Assembly: GCA_964389755.1 (NCBI GenBank)
Contig: CAYMEW010000004.1
Coordinates: 72,418-136,417, forward strand
Direction: 5' to 3'
Length of the DNA: 64,000 nucleotides
From: JBBSUQ01 sp964389755
Lineage (GTDB): Bacteria > Bacteroidota > Bacteroidia > Flavobacteriales_D > Crocinitomicaceae
Shown here in pieces: positions 43,120 to 52,324 of the stretch. The notes below the pieces were generated by a model that was not told where the DNA came from, ran no database searches, and saw nothing but the letters and a program-made list of their open reading frames with translations. The stretch's first letter is position 1, and each line of letters starts with the position of its first letter. The position numbers and the translations under genes are program-made.

Positions 43120-44718
43120 TCAGTCCACGTTATCGTGAAGGAATGAATTATTTCCGCGCAGGTTGGTGTCACCGTTTTCATCTTCCGACAATCCGAAACG
43201 GCTGATTTGCTCATCCTGGCTGTGTCTGGAATTGTTGAGTTCGATATTTCGACGGATATAAGCCGGCTCATTTTCGAATTCGGTAATACCGTCTGCCTTG
43301 CGTAGTTTAGCCGTATATTCCTGGATACGCGCCAGTCTTTCCTGGTTTTTGCGCTGTTGTTCCTCAGGAGAAAGCGTTGTTTTCTTAGCGGATGCCTCGA
43401 GCGGAATTTGTTCCTCCGACTCATCTTCGAGCAAGAAACGCTTTACTTCTGTTTCGGCAGCTGCTGCTTCCTGGCGGGCCTGCTTTTCCGCGGAAGTTTT
43501 TACTTCCCAGTCGAAAGTCATTTCTCCCTGCTGTTCCTCCTTGCGCTCATTCGGAGCGGAAAGCGGCTGACTGATCTCGTTTTCTTTGGAAAGTCCGGCC
43601 TGCGTTTCGTTATCAGCCTTCAGGAAAGGTTCCTCGACAGTCGGCTTTTCAGTTTTATGTACTTCAACCGGTGTTTCCAGCGGCTGTTTGATTTCATTTT
43701 TGGCTTCGTCCTGCAGGGTGACTACTTTTCGTTCCGGTGCTTTTTCAAAACCGGTGATGGGCGAAGATTTGAATCCGGTTGCGATGATCGTGACGCTGAG
43801 TTTGGCACCAAGCGATTCGTCCTGACCGTATCCCCAGATCACATCTGCAGTTGATCCGGCCTCGTCCTGTACGTAATCGGTAATGTCGGTGATCTCGTCC
43901 ATGAGAACTTCTTCGGTTCCGTAAGTCACGTTCAGGAGAACGTATGTTGCACCACTGATGTCGTTATCGTTGAGCAGGGGAGAGCTGAGTGCTTTTTGAA
44001 CTGCTTTGAGTGCCCGGTTTTCTCCTTCGGCGGTAGCGCTTCCCATAATTGCAACACCACTGTCGCGCATTACGGTGTTCACGTCATTGAAATCGACGTT
44101 GATCGCACCTGTTACGGAAATGACGTCTGCAATTCCCCGTGCAGCTGTAGAAAGGACGTCATCTGCTTGTGAAAATGCGTTACCGATCGTCAGATTTCCG
44201 GAAATTTCGCGGAGACGTTCGTTGTTGATGACAAGCAGTGTGTCCACGTTCTGGCGCATGCAATCCAGGCCTTCTTCAGCCTGTTGGCGACGTTTGCGGC
44301 CTTCAAAGTTGAACGGAACGGTTACGATTCCCACGGTCAGAATTCCAAGTTCGCGAGCTACCTGAGCAATGACAGGCGCTGCTCCGGTACCTGTTCCACC
44401 ACCCATTCCGGCGGTTACAAATACCATTTTGGTGTCTTTACTGAGGAAATCACGAATTTCATCGATGTTTTCAACGGCGGCATTTTTCCCGATCTCCGGG
44501 ATAGAACCTGCTCCTCGTCCTTCGGTAAGGGAAGGTCCGAGCTGCAGCTTGTAAGGAACCGGTGAAATATCGAGGGCCTGTTTGTCTGTGTTGCAAACAA
44601 TGAAATCCACTCCGTTGATTCCCTGGTCATACATGTGGTTTACGGCGTTGCTTCCTCCACCACCTACACCGATCACTTTAATGATCGACGTGGCATCTTT
44701 CGGCAAATCAAATTCCAT
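43120..44718 (-). CDS. ftsZ: Cell division GTPase FtsZ
   Basis: A 532-residue tubulin homologue that forms the Z-ring. The GTPase domain (residues about 10-320) has GGGGSNAVNHM, GGGTGTGAAPVIA and the T7 synergy loop NVDFNDVNTVM. The remaining about 210 residues are a long, charged, disordered linker (Glu/Lys/Gln-rich), ending in a tail around RRNIELNNSRHSQDEQISRFGL that probably contacts FtsA. The linker is longer than in E. coli but normal for the phylum. It follows ftsA by 40 bp. Confidence 0.98.
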   Translation of the reverse strand: MEFDLPKDATSIIKVIGVGGGGSNAVNHMYDQGINGVDFIVCNTDKQALDISPVPYKLQLGPSLTEGRGAGSIPEIGKNAAVENIDEIRDFLSKDTKMVFVTAGMGGGTGTGAAPVIAQVARELGILTVGIVTVPFNFEGRKRRQQAEEGLDCMRQNVDTLLVINNERLREISGNLTIGNAFSQADDVLSTAARGIADVISVTGAINVDFNDVNTVMRDSGVAIMGSATAEGENRALKAVQKALSSPLLNDNDISGATYVLLNVTYGTEEVLMDEITDITDYVQDEAGSTADVIWGYGQDESLGAKLSVTIIATGFKSSPITGFEKAPERKVVTLQDEAKNEIKQPLETPVEVHKTEKPTVEEPFLKADNETQAGLSKENEISQPLSAPNERKEEQQGEMTFDWEVKTSAEKQARQEAAAAETEVKRFLLEDESEEQIPLEASAKKTTLSPEEQQRKNQERLARIQEYTAKLRKADGITEFENEPAYIRRNIELNNSRHSQDEQISRFGLSEDENGDTNLRGNNSFLHDNVD

Positions 44719-44758
44719 AACTCTGTTTTTTATTGTTGTTGTTTTATTCCTTTGTTAA

Positions 44759-46042
44759 TCAGTCTTCTTCTTCAGCGAACCAGTTCTTTACACGGCTGTT
44801 GATGCTATCGAAAAAGGATCCGCGGGATTTGACGCTGTGTGTCTTCACCTGCGAGGTTCCGCTGGAAGTAACCAGCATTTTGCGGTCGTACGATTCGAAG
44901 CCTTTGAGCACGAGCCCGATCCCTGTAGCAAACATCGGACTGGTCAGGTTTTCGATCTTGTTGGTATTCGCAAGGTGTTCCGTCGGGTAGCCGATGCGTG
45001 CATCCATTCCCGTGATGTATTCGAACAACTGCGTAATGTGTTTCAACTGCGAGCCACCACCAGTAACAACGATCCCGCCGATAAGTTTCTTTTTATAACC
45101 GGAATTTCGGATTTCGTAATCTACCAGTTCGATGATCTCCTCCATGCGTGCCTGGATAATGCTTGCCAGGTTCTTCACGCTGATCTCTTTCGGGTCGCGG
45201 CCGCGAAGCCCGGGTATGCAAACGATTTCATTGTCCTGGCTTTCGCTTGCGAGTGCAGATCCGAATTTGATCTTCAGGAGTTCGGCTTGCCGCTTCATAA
45301 TGGTGCAGCCTTCTTTGATGTCTTCGGTAATTACGTTTCCTCCAAACGGAATAACGGCCGTATGACGAATCAGTCCTTCGTGGAAAATCGCTAGATCGGT
45401 AGTTCCGCCACCGATGTCCACCAACACCACGCCGGCTTCTTTTTCCTCGTCGGAAAGTACCGCGTCGGCAGAGGCGATCGGTTCGAGAATGATGTCGTTG
45501 ACCTCGAGTCCTGCTTTCTGCACACATTTGTTGATATTCAGCGAAGCGCCGATATTTCCGACGATGATGTGGAAATTAGCTTCGAGCCGCACTCCGAGCA
45601 TACCGATGGGATCTTTAATGCCCTGTTCGTTATCGATGATATATTCCTGCGGAAGCACGGTAATGATTTCTTCACCGGGCTGCATCACGAGTTTATACAT
45701 GTCCTCGATGAGCGCATCAATATCGTGTTGCGAGATCTCGTTTTCGATCTGGTGCCGGGTGTAGATACCGCGGTGTTGCAGACTTTTAATATGCTGACCG
45801 GCAATCCCGACGTACACGTTGTGAATGGCGAATTCACCATCATCGAGGTGCTTGGCTTCTTCCACCGCAAGTTTGATGGATTGCACGGTTTGCTCGATGT
45901 TGGAAACCATACCGCGTTTCACTCCGAGCGATTCACTCTTCCCCATGGACAGGATCTCGATCTTGCCATGCTCATTCTTTCTTCCCACGAAGCAGGCGAT
46001 CTTCGTGGTTCCGATATCCAGACCTACAATTACCTTTGACAT
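44759..46042 (-). CDS. ftsA: Cell division protein FtsA (actin-like)
   Basis: A 427-residue actin-family ATPase that anchors FtsZ to the inner membrane. It has phosphate 1 VGLDIGTTKIACFVG, phosphate 2 VVLVDIGGGTTDLAIF and adenosine IGGIVVTGGGSQL motifs, with the SHS2-type 1C domain between about residues 85 and 165. The C-terminal SFFDSINSRVKNWF is a predicted amphipathic membrane-targeting helix. It starts 1 bp after ftsQ and precedes ftsZ. Confidence 0.97.
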   Translation of the reverse strand: MSKVIVGLDIGTTKIACFVGRKNEHGKIEILSMGKSESLGVKRGMVSNIEQTVQSIKLAVEEAKHLDDGEFAIHNVYVGIAGQHIKSLQHRGIYTRHQIENEISQHDIDALIEDMYKLVMQPGEEIITVLPQEYIIDNEQGIKDPIGMLGVRLEANFHIIVGNIGASLNINKCVQKAGLEVNDIILEPIASADAVLSDEEKEAGVVLVDIGGGTTDLAIFHEGLIRHTAVIPFGGNVITEDIKEGCTIMKRQAELLKIKFGSALASESQDNEIVCIPGLRGRDPKEISVKNLASIIQARMEEIIELVDYEIRNSGYKKKLIGGIVVTGGGSQLKHITQLFEYITGMDARIGYPTEHLANTNKIENLTSPMFATGIGLVLKGFESYDRKMLVTSSGTSQVKTHSVKSRGSFFDSINSRVKNWFAEEED

Positions 46043-46043
46043 A

Positions 46044-46847
46044 CTATTCCTTTTTTCTACAAACTATCTGACCCTTGAAACTCAGGTTGATCTCATCATA
46101 TTTGCTCCAACCTTCGTAGGGTATCGCTTCTTTGTAGAATATTTTCAGTTTCTGAAACTTTTCCTCTACTTCTTCTTCAGTATCCGCTGAACCGAAGATG
46201 ATTTTCTGCCCCCCAACCATCGGTATCAGTACAAATTCACCGTTTTTCAGCAAGTGGACCTGGGCTATCTGAGCCTGCATCAGGGGATCATTACAAACAT
46301 AATTTGAAATGCGATACACATCATCGAGTTTTCGAATACTTTTCAAGGAGTCGTTGTTAATTATTTCACTGACCGGCGGGCTGTCAGATTTGTCTCTCAT
46401 GGCACCGGTCACCACCAGTACCCGCGCGGGATTCCGCGATTGCAACATAATTTTTCCGTCGGCATCGAGGTAGAAATCGTCACCGTAAATATTAAAGATG
46501 CGCGCCACGGGACGGCGCAATTCCACATCGATGCTCCAGGTACTGCCCAGGTTTGTGTACACATGCACGTTTCGCACTTCCGGCATTTGACGAATGCTTG
46601 ACTCGAGTTTGACCGGGCTCAGTTCTTTCCAGGTCGTTTCACCGGGAATGTAAAAACGCTTACGGATGATCTCTGTAAGGAGCTGATCGCCGGTAAGTAT
46701 GATGTTTTCATCTTTGGCATGAATAAGCACGGTCGGACGGGCGAGTACGGTTTCATCCTGCGTGGCGCGAACCATACTGAGGAGTGTGAGTACCGCGATG
46801 CCAAAGAGGCTCCAGAGTGCTATTTTCATCCAGCGTTTCATGCGCAA
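46044..46847 (-). CDS. ftsQ: Cell division protein FtsQ/DivIB-like
   Basis: A 267-residue single-pass membrane protein. There is a short basic N-terminus, a helix at about residues 8-26 (IALWSLFGIAVLTLLSMV), then a periplasmic POTRA-like region and a beta domain (VHVYTNLGSTWSIDVELRRPVARIF). FtsQ links early and late divisome proteins. Sequence similarity to E. coli FtsQ is low, but position between murC and ftsA and topology fit. It overlaps murC by 10 bp. Confidence 0.85.
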   Translation of the reverse strand: MRMKRWMKIALWSLFGIAVLTLLSMVRATQDETVLARPTVLIHAKDENIILTGDQLLTEIIRKRFYIPGETTWKELSPVKLESSIRQMPEVRNVHVYTNLGSTWSIDVELRRPVARIFNIYGDDFYLDADGKIMLQSRNPARVLVVTGAMRDKSDSPPVSEIINNDSLKSIRKLDDVYRISNYVCNDPLMQAQIAQVHLLKNGEFVLIPMVGGQKIIFGSADTEEEVEEKFQKLKIFYKEAIPYEGWSKYDEINLSFKGQIVCRKKE

Positions 46848-48217
46848 TTCTCAGTGAGTTGTTTGTAAACCGGTATCACGATCCGGTCAATATCGCCTGC
46901 GCCGATCGTTAATACGACTCCCTCTTTAAAATCCGCGATGTAGCGCAGCGTTTCCTCCACCGAAAAGTGATGACTTTTATTGCTGAGTTTGTCGCTGATG
47001 TTCCGGCTCGTTATTCCCGGTATTGGTTCTTCGCGAGCGGGGTAAATCGGGAGCAGGATTGTTTCGTCGAACTGAGAAAGTTCTTCGATGAACCCTGTCA
47101 TGAAGTCGCGGGTCCGTGAGTATAAATGCGGCTGAAAGATCGCGAGGATATATGCATCGGGGTAGAGCATGCGCAGCGATTTTCGAATTGCCCGGATCTC
47201 GGTCGGGTGGTGTGCATAATCGTCGATGTAAACGAGGTCCGTTTGTTTGATGTAATATTCGAAACGTCGTTTTACACCGCGAAAACTGGCCAGTCCGCTG
47301 CGGATTTCGTCTTCCGTGAGCCCGAGTTGCATACAAAGTGCAATGCAGGCAAGCGCGTTCTCCGTATTGTGAATGCCCGGTATGCCAAAATCGATATCCT
47401 TCCAGGTTTTATTTTCGAAATGAACATCAAAGAAGAATTTCCCGTTTTCGGTGCGCAGGTTGTCTGCATAAAAATCCGCTTCCGGGTCTTCGAGCGCGTA
47501 GGTAATTATTTTGGCCGGGGATTCGAGTGAAATTGCTTTATGCATGACCAGAAAACCCTCCGGGGCTGTGAGACTTGCATATTGCCGGAAACCTTCGAGG
47601 AAATGTTCGTCATCGCCGTAAATATCCAGGTGATCGGAGTCTGTGGAGGTAATGATCGAAGCAAAGGGTGAAAGCTTCAGGAATGAACGGTCGAACTCGT
47701 CGGCTTCAACCACGGTGTATTCGGCATTCTTTTCAATCAGCAGGTTTGAGTCGAAATTGGATGAAATTCCGCCCAAAAAGGCATTGGTCTTTACGTGACT
47801 TTCACTCAGCATATGTGCCAGCAGTGTACTTGTTGTCGTTTTCCCGTGCGTGCCTGCTACTCCGAGGCCTTTGCTGGTACGCGTGATCAGCCCGAGTACT
47901 TCCGAGCGTTTCATGAGTTGAAAGTTTTCGGACCGGAAGAACAGCAGTTCACCGTGATTAACCGGAACGGCCGGTGTGTAAACAACCAGCGTGTTTTCCG
48001 GATTTCTAAATGCCTTCGGAATGGCGGGGCCGAGGTCTTCGTAATGAACGTCTATTCCTTCCGAACTCAATTTTTCCGTAAGCGCGGAAGAGTTCTTGTC
48101 GTAACCACCCACTTTCCGGCCCAGTGCTTTGAAGTAACGTGCCAGTGCGGACATGCCGATTCCACCGATTCCAATGAAATAGACATTGCTGATGCCGGAA
48201 AATTGTGCTTCGTTCAT
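46838..48217 (-). CDS. murC: UDP-N-acetylmuramate--L-alanine ligase
   Basis: A ligase of 459 residues from the ATG at 48217, which overlaps the murG stop as ATGA; the longer frame reading back into murG is rejected. It adds L-Ala to UDP-MurNAc. The N-terminal Rossmann part has FIGIGGIGMSALA, the ATP site GVAGTHGKTTTSTLL, then VVEADEFDRSF and the C-terminal DDYAHHPTEIRA. Cytoplasmic; the first of the Mur ligases in the pathway although encoded late in the operon. Confidence 0.97.
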   Translation of the reverse strand: MNEAQFSGISNVYFIGIGGIGMSALARYFKALGRKVGGYDKNSSALTEKLSSEGIDVHYEDLGPAIPKAFRNPENTLVVYTPAVPVNHGELLFFRSENFQLMKRSEVLGLITRTSKGLGVAGTHGKTTTSTLLAHMLSESHVKTNAFLGGISSNFDSNLLIEKNAEYTVVEADEFDRSFLKLSPFASIITSTDSDHLDIYGDDEHFLEGFRQYASLTAPEGFLVMHKAISLESPAKIITYALEDPEADFYADNLRTENGKFFFDVHFENKTWKDIDFGIPGIHNTENALACIALCMQLGLTEDEIRSGLASFRGVKRRFEYYIKQTDLVYIDDYAHHPTEIRAIRKSLRMLYPDAYILAIFQPHLYSRTRDFMTGFIEELSQFDETILLPIYPAREEPIPGITSRNISDKLSNKSHHFSVEETLRYIADFKEGVVLTIGAGDIDRIVIPVYKQLTENCA

Positions 48218-49314
48218 ACGATCAGTTTTTCGAGTTCGTTGATAATGGCAGCGGTTGCGTCCGGTTTGCAAAAGCGTTTTATTTTTTCAGAAAGTTTTGC
48301 CTGTTTTTCCGGATCCTTCAACAGGTCAAGTGCTTCCGGAACGAGTTCTTCGCGTGCTTCGATATCCCGAATGAGCAGCGCAGCATCTTTTTCAACGAGT
48401 GCCATAGCATTTTTCGTCTGGTGATCTTCTGCCACATTGGGCGAGGGTACGAGGATCGCCGGTTTACCTACCAGGGATAGTTCGGATACGGCAATTGCGC
48501 CGGCGCGTGAGATGATTACATCTGCCAGTGCATAGGCATAATCCATCCGTGCGATGAACTGTACGCATTCGACGTTCGTGTGATCCACCAGTTCGAGTTC
48601 GCTACTGAGTTGCGGATAGTAATGTTTCCCGCATTGCCACAATACCTGAACGTTTTCTTTTTTGAATACATCCAGGAAATTGCGCATGCTGTCGTTGAGG
48701 GTGCGTGCACCGAGACTTCCTCCCACCACCAAAATCGTTTTTAAGGCCGGGTCGAAGTTGTAGTATTGCATGGCTTCGGCACGTTTTCCTGCGATGTCGA
48801 CCATTTCACTACGTACCGGATTCCCGGTGAGTACAATTTTTTGCTTCGGAAAGAAGCGCTCGAGACCTTCGTAAGCCACGCAAATGGTTTTTACTTTGGA
48901 GGCAAGCAATTTATTTGTTTTTCCGGGAAATGAATTCTGTTCCTGGATGAGTGTCGGTATATTCAGTTTGTGTGCGGCGCGCAGGGTTGGTCCGCTCGCA
49001 AAACCACCAACTCCAACAACGACCTGCGGTTTGAATTCGCGGAGAATCTTTTTGGCTTTGGAAATGCTTTTCAGGATCTTAAAGGGAAGGGAGAAGTTGG
49101 AAAGTGAGAATTTTCGCTGAAACCCGACGATATCCAGTCCTTTGATCTCGTAACCTGCCGCAGGAACTTTTTCCATTTCCATTTTACCGTTGGCACCCAC
49201 AAAAAGGATGTCTGCCTCCGGATTCCGTCGACGGATTTCGTTTGCAATGGCAATGGCCGGGAAAATATGTCCACCGGTTCCGCCTCCTGATATGATTACG
49301 CGTTCGATACTCAT
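48214..49314 (-). CDS. murG: UDP-GlcNAc:lipid I N-acetylglucosaminyltransferase MurG
   Basis: A 366-residue GT28 enzyme converting lipid I to lipid II at the inner face of the membrane. It has the acceptor loop SGGGTGGHIFPAIAIA (residues 9-24), VVGVGGFASGPTLRAA, LIQEQNSFPGKTN, and the donor-site VVGGSLGARTLND and ISRAGAIAVSEL blocks. It overlaps ftsW and murC by 4 bp on each side. Confidence 0.98.
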   Translation of the reverse strand: MSIERVIISGGGTGGHIFPAIAIANEIRRRNPEADILFVGANGKMEMEKVPAAGYEIKGLDIVGFQRKFSLSNFSLPFKILKSISKAKKILREFKPQVVVGVGGFASGPTLRAAHKLNIPTLIQEQNSFPGKTNKLLASKVKTICVAYEGLERFFPKQKIVLTGNPVRSEMVDIAGKRAEAMQYYNFDPALKTILVVGGSLGARTLNDSMRNFLDVFKKENVQVLWQCGKHYYPQLSSELELVDHTNVECVQFIARMDYAYALADVIISRAGAIAVSELSLVGKPAILVPSPNVAEDHQTKNAMALVEKDAALLIRDIEAREELVPEALDLLKDPEKQAKLSEKIKRFCKPDATAAIINELEKLIV

Positions 49315-50495
49315 GCGATAGCAGCTTTTTGAGTTTTAAGTTCGTTTTCCGGCTCTTCTTCGCCGGCCATTTGCTTGCGGGCAATGGACTGAATGATACC
49401 CAGCGAAACGCAGGTCATGATCATCGCAGATCCTCCCATGGCGAGTAAAGGCATGTTTTGTCCCGTCACCGGGAAAACACCCACGCACACGAGCATGTTT
49501 ACGCTGGCCTGTGTTAAGATTAAGACGCCGATCCCGATGCAGACGTACGTTTCAAAAAGTTTATCGGAACGCAAACCGATCCGTATAATGCGGAAGAGCA
49601 GGATGAGGTACAAGAGCACCAGGAAACCTGCGAAGAAAGATCCGAATTCTTCCACGAATGAAGCGTAATAAAAATCGGCGTATGCTTCGGGCAGGTATTC
49701 TTTGAGTTTTCCGTCGCCAACACCTTCCCCCCGGAATCCGCCGTTGTGGATGGCCAGTTTGGCATTCAGCGCCTGTGCATTTACGGTAGCGTTATGCTTG
49801 TCTTCGTAGCGGTTCGTTACCCGGTTTTCCCAGGTTTCATAACGCGGCAGCAAGTTGAGGTCCGGGGCAGCTTTGTGAACGCTGATCACGATTCCTAGCA
49901 AAACAACTCCCCCGAAAAGAACGATGGCAATTTTACCGAGCGGAACCTTTCCCAGGAAAAGCAGTGACAGGCAAATGGCGAAAAGCAGTGCAGCCGTCGA
50001 AAAATTATCTTTCACGATCAATCCACAGATAATGAAGATAGGCAGCATGATGGGCCAAAAGCCTTCCCGCCAGTTGTTGAGCACGTCTTTCTTTTTGACC
50101 ATCAGGCGGGATACGTAAACTATTAACGCTACTTTCGCATAGTCCGAAGACTGGAAGGTTAGCCCGACAAACGGGATCCGTATCCAGCGACCGGCATTAT
50201 TTACTTCCGTACCGAAGAAAAAGGTAAATAGGAGCAATCCTACCGCAACGAAAAAGCCGAATTTTGAAAGCATTGAGATGTACTTCGGATCCCGGCGATG
50301 AATCCAGAACATTACCGTAAGCCCGATAAGGATGTAAATGAAATGTTTGAAGAGGTATTTGAAGGGTGTTCCTCCTTCAATTTTCACAAGGATCGGCACA
50401 AAGCTGTAAACACTCACCAAAGACAGGGCAAGCATGAACAGGGTAATAATCCAGATTACCCGGTCTCCGCGCAGATATGTAAGGTATTGTCTCAC
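49311..50495 (-). CDS. ftsW: FtsW, SEDS-family septal peptidoglycan polymerase
   Basis: A 394-residue membrane protein with about 10 helices. SEDS features are the conserved NAGRWIRIPFVGLTFQSSDYAK and the aspartate loop NGGFRGEGVGDGKLKEYLPEAYADFYYA, followed by FVEEFG. It polymerises lipid II glycan strands together with the FtsI-type transpeptidase encoded upstream. It abuts the unrecognised gene 50496-50960 with no gap and overlaps murG by 4 bp. Confidence 0.96.
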   Translation of the reverse strand: MRQYLTYLRGDRVIWIITLFMLALSLVSVYSFVPILVKIEGGTPFKYLFKHFIYILIGLTVMFWIHRRDPKYISMLSKFGFFVAVGLLLFTFFFGTEVNNAGRWIRIPFVGLTFQSSDYAKVALIVYVSRLMVKKKDVLNNWREGFWPIMLPIFIICGLIVKDNFSTAALLFAICLSLLFLGKVPLGKIAIVLFGGVVLLGIVISVHKAAPDLNLLPRYETWENRVTNRYEDKHNATVNAQALNAKLAIHNGGFRGEGVGDGKLKEYLPEAYADFYYASFVEEFGSFFAGFLVLLYLILLFRIIRIGLRSDKLFETYVCIGIGVLILTQASVNMLVCVGVFPVTGQNMPLLAMGGSAMIMTCVSLGIIQSIARKQMAGEEEPENELKTQKAAIA

Positions 50496-50960
50496 TCAGG
50501 TAAAATACTGTTCGAATTCACGGTAATGCGTTTCTTTTTCAGAGCCTGTAAATGTGTACAGAACAACGGCAGGGTGTAAGTGCAGCGTCGCCGGGTATGG
50601 AAACGAATCACGAATATGCCGGCAACCGACGAGGTTTACGCCTGCGTTTTCAAAGGCTTCACGCAGGTAAAAATCGGCCCGGTCCGTGGTGATCAGCGTG
50701 TGAATTCTGCTGATGATCTCCGGATCTGCCTGTATACAGGCTGTGATTTCCGCGGAGTTTCCGGCCCATACGAGCGGAAATGGAAAAGCCCGGATTGTGT
50801 TGACCAGGTCATCCGGATGCGGGTCGCTCCACGCAAACAGGTCAAGCCCATGGTGTTTGCCGTAGGCGCGAATGGAAGTCCGGTGAATTTCACCGAGATT
50901 CTCACGTCTTGCGTCGAGCAGTGCCTGTTGAGCCAGTTGTTTTTGATCCTGTAGTTTCAT
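50496..50960 (-). CDS. Unrecognised protein encoded between murD and ftsW
   Basis: A 154-residue protein that I do not recognise. It has no signal peptide or membrane helix. The sequence alternates helices and strands (FPFPLVWAGNSAEI, SRIHTLITTDRADFYLREAFENAGVNLVGC, LHLHPAVVLYTFTG), suggesting a small alpha/beta fold. It is embedded in the dcw operon, 21 bp after murD and 0 bp before ftsW. Codon use looks like its neighbours, and the tight spacing argues that it is a normal part of the operon rather than a recent insertion. In the canonical order murD is followed directly by ftsW. It could be an accessory factor of wall synthesis or an unrelated passenger. Confidence 0.8.
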   Translation of the reverse strand: MKLQDQKQLAQQALLDARRENLGEIHRTSIRAYGKHHGLDLFAWSDPHPDDLVNTIRAFPFPLVWAGNSAEITACIQADPEIISRIHTLITTDRADFYLREAFENAGVNLVGCRHIRDSFPYPATLHLHPAVVLYTFTGSEKETHYREFEQYFT

Positions 50961-50981
50961 GTCCGGTTACACCTTCGGATT

Positions 50982-52322
50982 TTAGAGTGCGCGCACGGCT
51001 GCTTTAAACTGGTTTCCGCGATCCTCGTAGTTTTCAAAGAGATCGAAACTCGCACAGGCCGGTGAAAGTAACACGGTTTCATCCTTTTTTGCAAGGCGGT
51101 AACCATACGCTACAGCTTCCATCGCTGTATGCGCTTCCACGATGGTTTCCACGTCTCCGCCGAACGCATCGATAATCTTTTGATTGTCTTTACCGAGGCA
51201 GATAATGGCTTTTACCTTGTCCTTTACGAGTTCCTTCAACTCGGCGTAGTCGTTTCCTTTGTCTACACCTCCAACGATCCACACGGTTGGTTTTTCCATG
51301 CTTTCGAGGGCGAACCAGGTAGAATTCACATTGGTTGCTTTGGAATCGTTGATAAATTCGATGCCGTGAACTTTTGCTACGAATTCAAGACGGTGCTCGA
51401 CGTTTACAAAATCACTGAGACTTTCGCGCACAATTTCTTTCCGGATTTCGAGGATCCGTCCCGCGATACCCGACGCGAGGGAGTTTTGGGTGTTGTGCTT
51501 ACCCTTCAAAGCTAATTCGTGGATTGACATTGTGAATTGGTTATTTATGTTTATTGTTATTTGTTCTTTATCTGCGTAGCCACCTGTTTTCAGTTCGGTC
51601 TGAATTGAAAAAGGAGCCTGTTGCGCCCGTACCGGAATGCTTTGTAGCTTTTTCTGGATAAGCGGATCGTCAAAGTTGTAGATGAACCAGTTGTGTTCCG
51701 TCTGGTTTTGAATAATTCGAAACTTCGAGTTGGCGTATTTGTCCATGTCGTAATCATACCGGTCAAGGTGGTCCGGTGTGATGTTGAGAAGAATGGCAAT
51801 ATCTGCGCGGAAGTCATACATATCGTCCAGTTGAAAAGAACTGAGTTCGAGTACGTACCAGTCGTAATTTTCGGTTGCCACCTGCCGCGCGAAACTTTCA
51901 CCCACATTTCCGGCCAGTCCGACGTTCATGCCTGCCTTTTTAAGGATGTGATAGGTGAGCATCGTGGTAGTCGTTTTCCCGTTACTACCCGTAATGCATA
52001 CGGTATGTGCATTCGAAAAATACCCTCCAAACTCGATTTCTGAGATGATCGGGATATTCTTAGCGCGCAGTTTTTGAATGATCAGCGATTTCTCTGGGAT
52101 TCCGGGGGATTTGATCACGAGGTCGGCTTTCAGGATCTTTTCTTCGGTGTGCTGCTCTTGCTCCCATTCCACGCCTAGCAACTCGAGTTCTTCTACATAG
52201 TTATTCCTGATCTTCCCGAAATCGGAAACGAACACACTGAATCCCTTTTGCAGGGCCAGCACGGCTGCTCCAACGCCACTTTCTCCGGCGCCCAGGATCA
52301 CGATATGTTTGTTAAGACTCAC
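50982..52322 (-). CDS. murD: UDP-N-acetylmuramoylalanine--D-glutamate ligase
   Basis: A 446-residue ligase adding D-Glu to UDP-MurNAc-L-Ala in the cytoplasm. The N-terminal domain begins IVILGAGESGVGAAVLA, the ATP loop is CITGSNGKTTTTMLTYHIL, and LNITPDHLDRY and FINDSKATNVNSTWFALE are the family blocks. It starts 2 bp after mraY. Confidence 0.97.
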   Translation of the reverse strand: MSLNKHIVILGAGESGVGAAVLALQKGFSVFVSDFGKIRNNYVEELELLGVEWEQEQHTEEKILKADLVIKSPGIPEKSLIIQKLRAKNIPIISEIEFGGYFSNAHTVCITGSNGKTTTTMLTYHILKKAGMNVGLAGNVGESFARQVATENYDWYVLELSSFQLDDMYDFRADIAILLNITPDHLDRYDYDMDKYANSKFRIIQNQTEHNWFIYNFDDPLIQKKLQSIPVRAQQAPFSIQTELKTGGYADKEQITININNQFTMSIHELALKGKHNTQNSLASGIAGRILEIRKEIVRESLSDFVNVEHRLEFVAKVHGIEFINDSKATNVNSTWFALESMEKPTVWIVGGVDKGNDYAELKELVKDKVKAIICLGKDNQKIIDAFGGDVETIVEAHTAMEAVAYGYRLAKKDETVLLSPACASFDLFENYEDRGNQFKAAVRAL

Positions 52323-52324
52323 TT

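Noticed and set aside
42657..43424. Long frame start for the YqeY gene at 43424
   Set aside because: The extra 107 codons lie inside ftsZ in another frame and are not similar to anything; the ATG at 43103 begins the conserved domain.
48217..48271. Long murC start at 48271
   Set aside because: It would overlap murG by 58 bp; the ATGA overlap at 48217 is standard and starts just before the conserved Rossmann loop.
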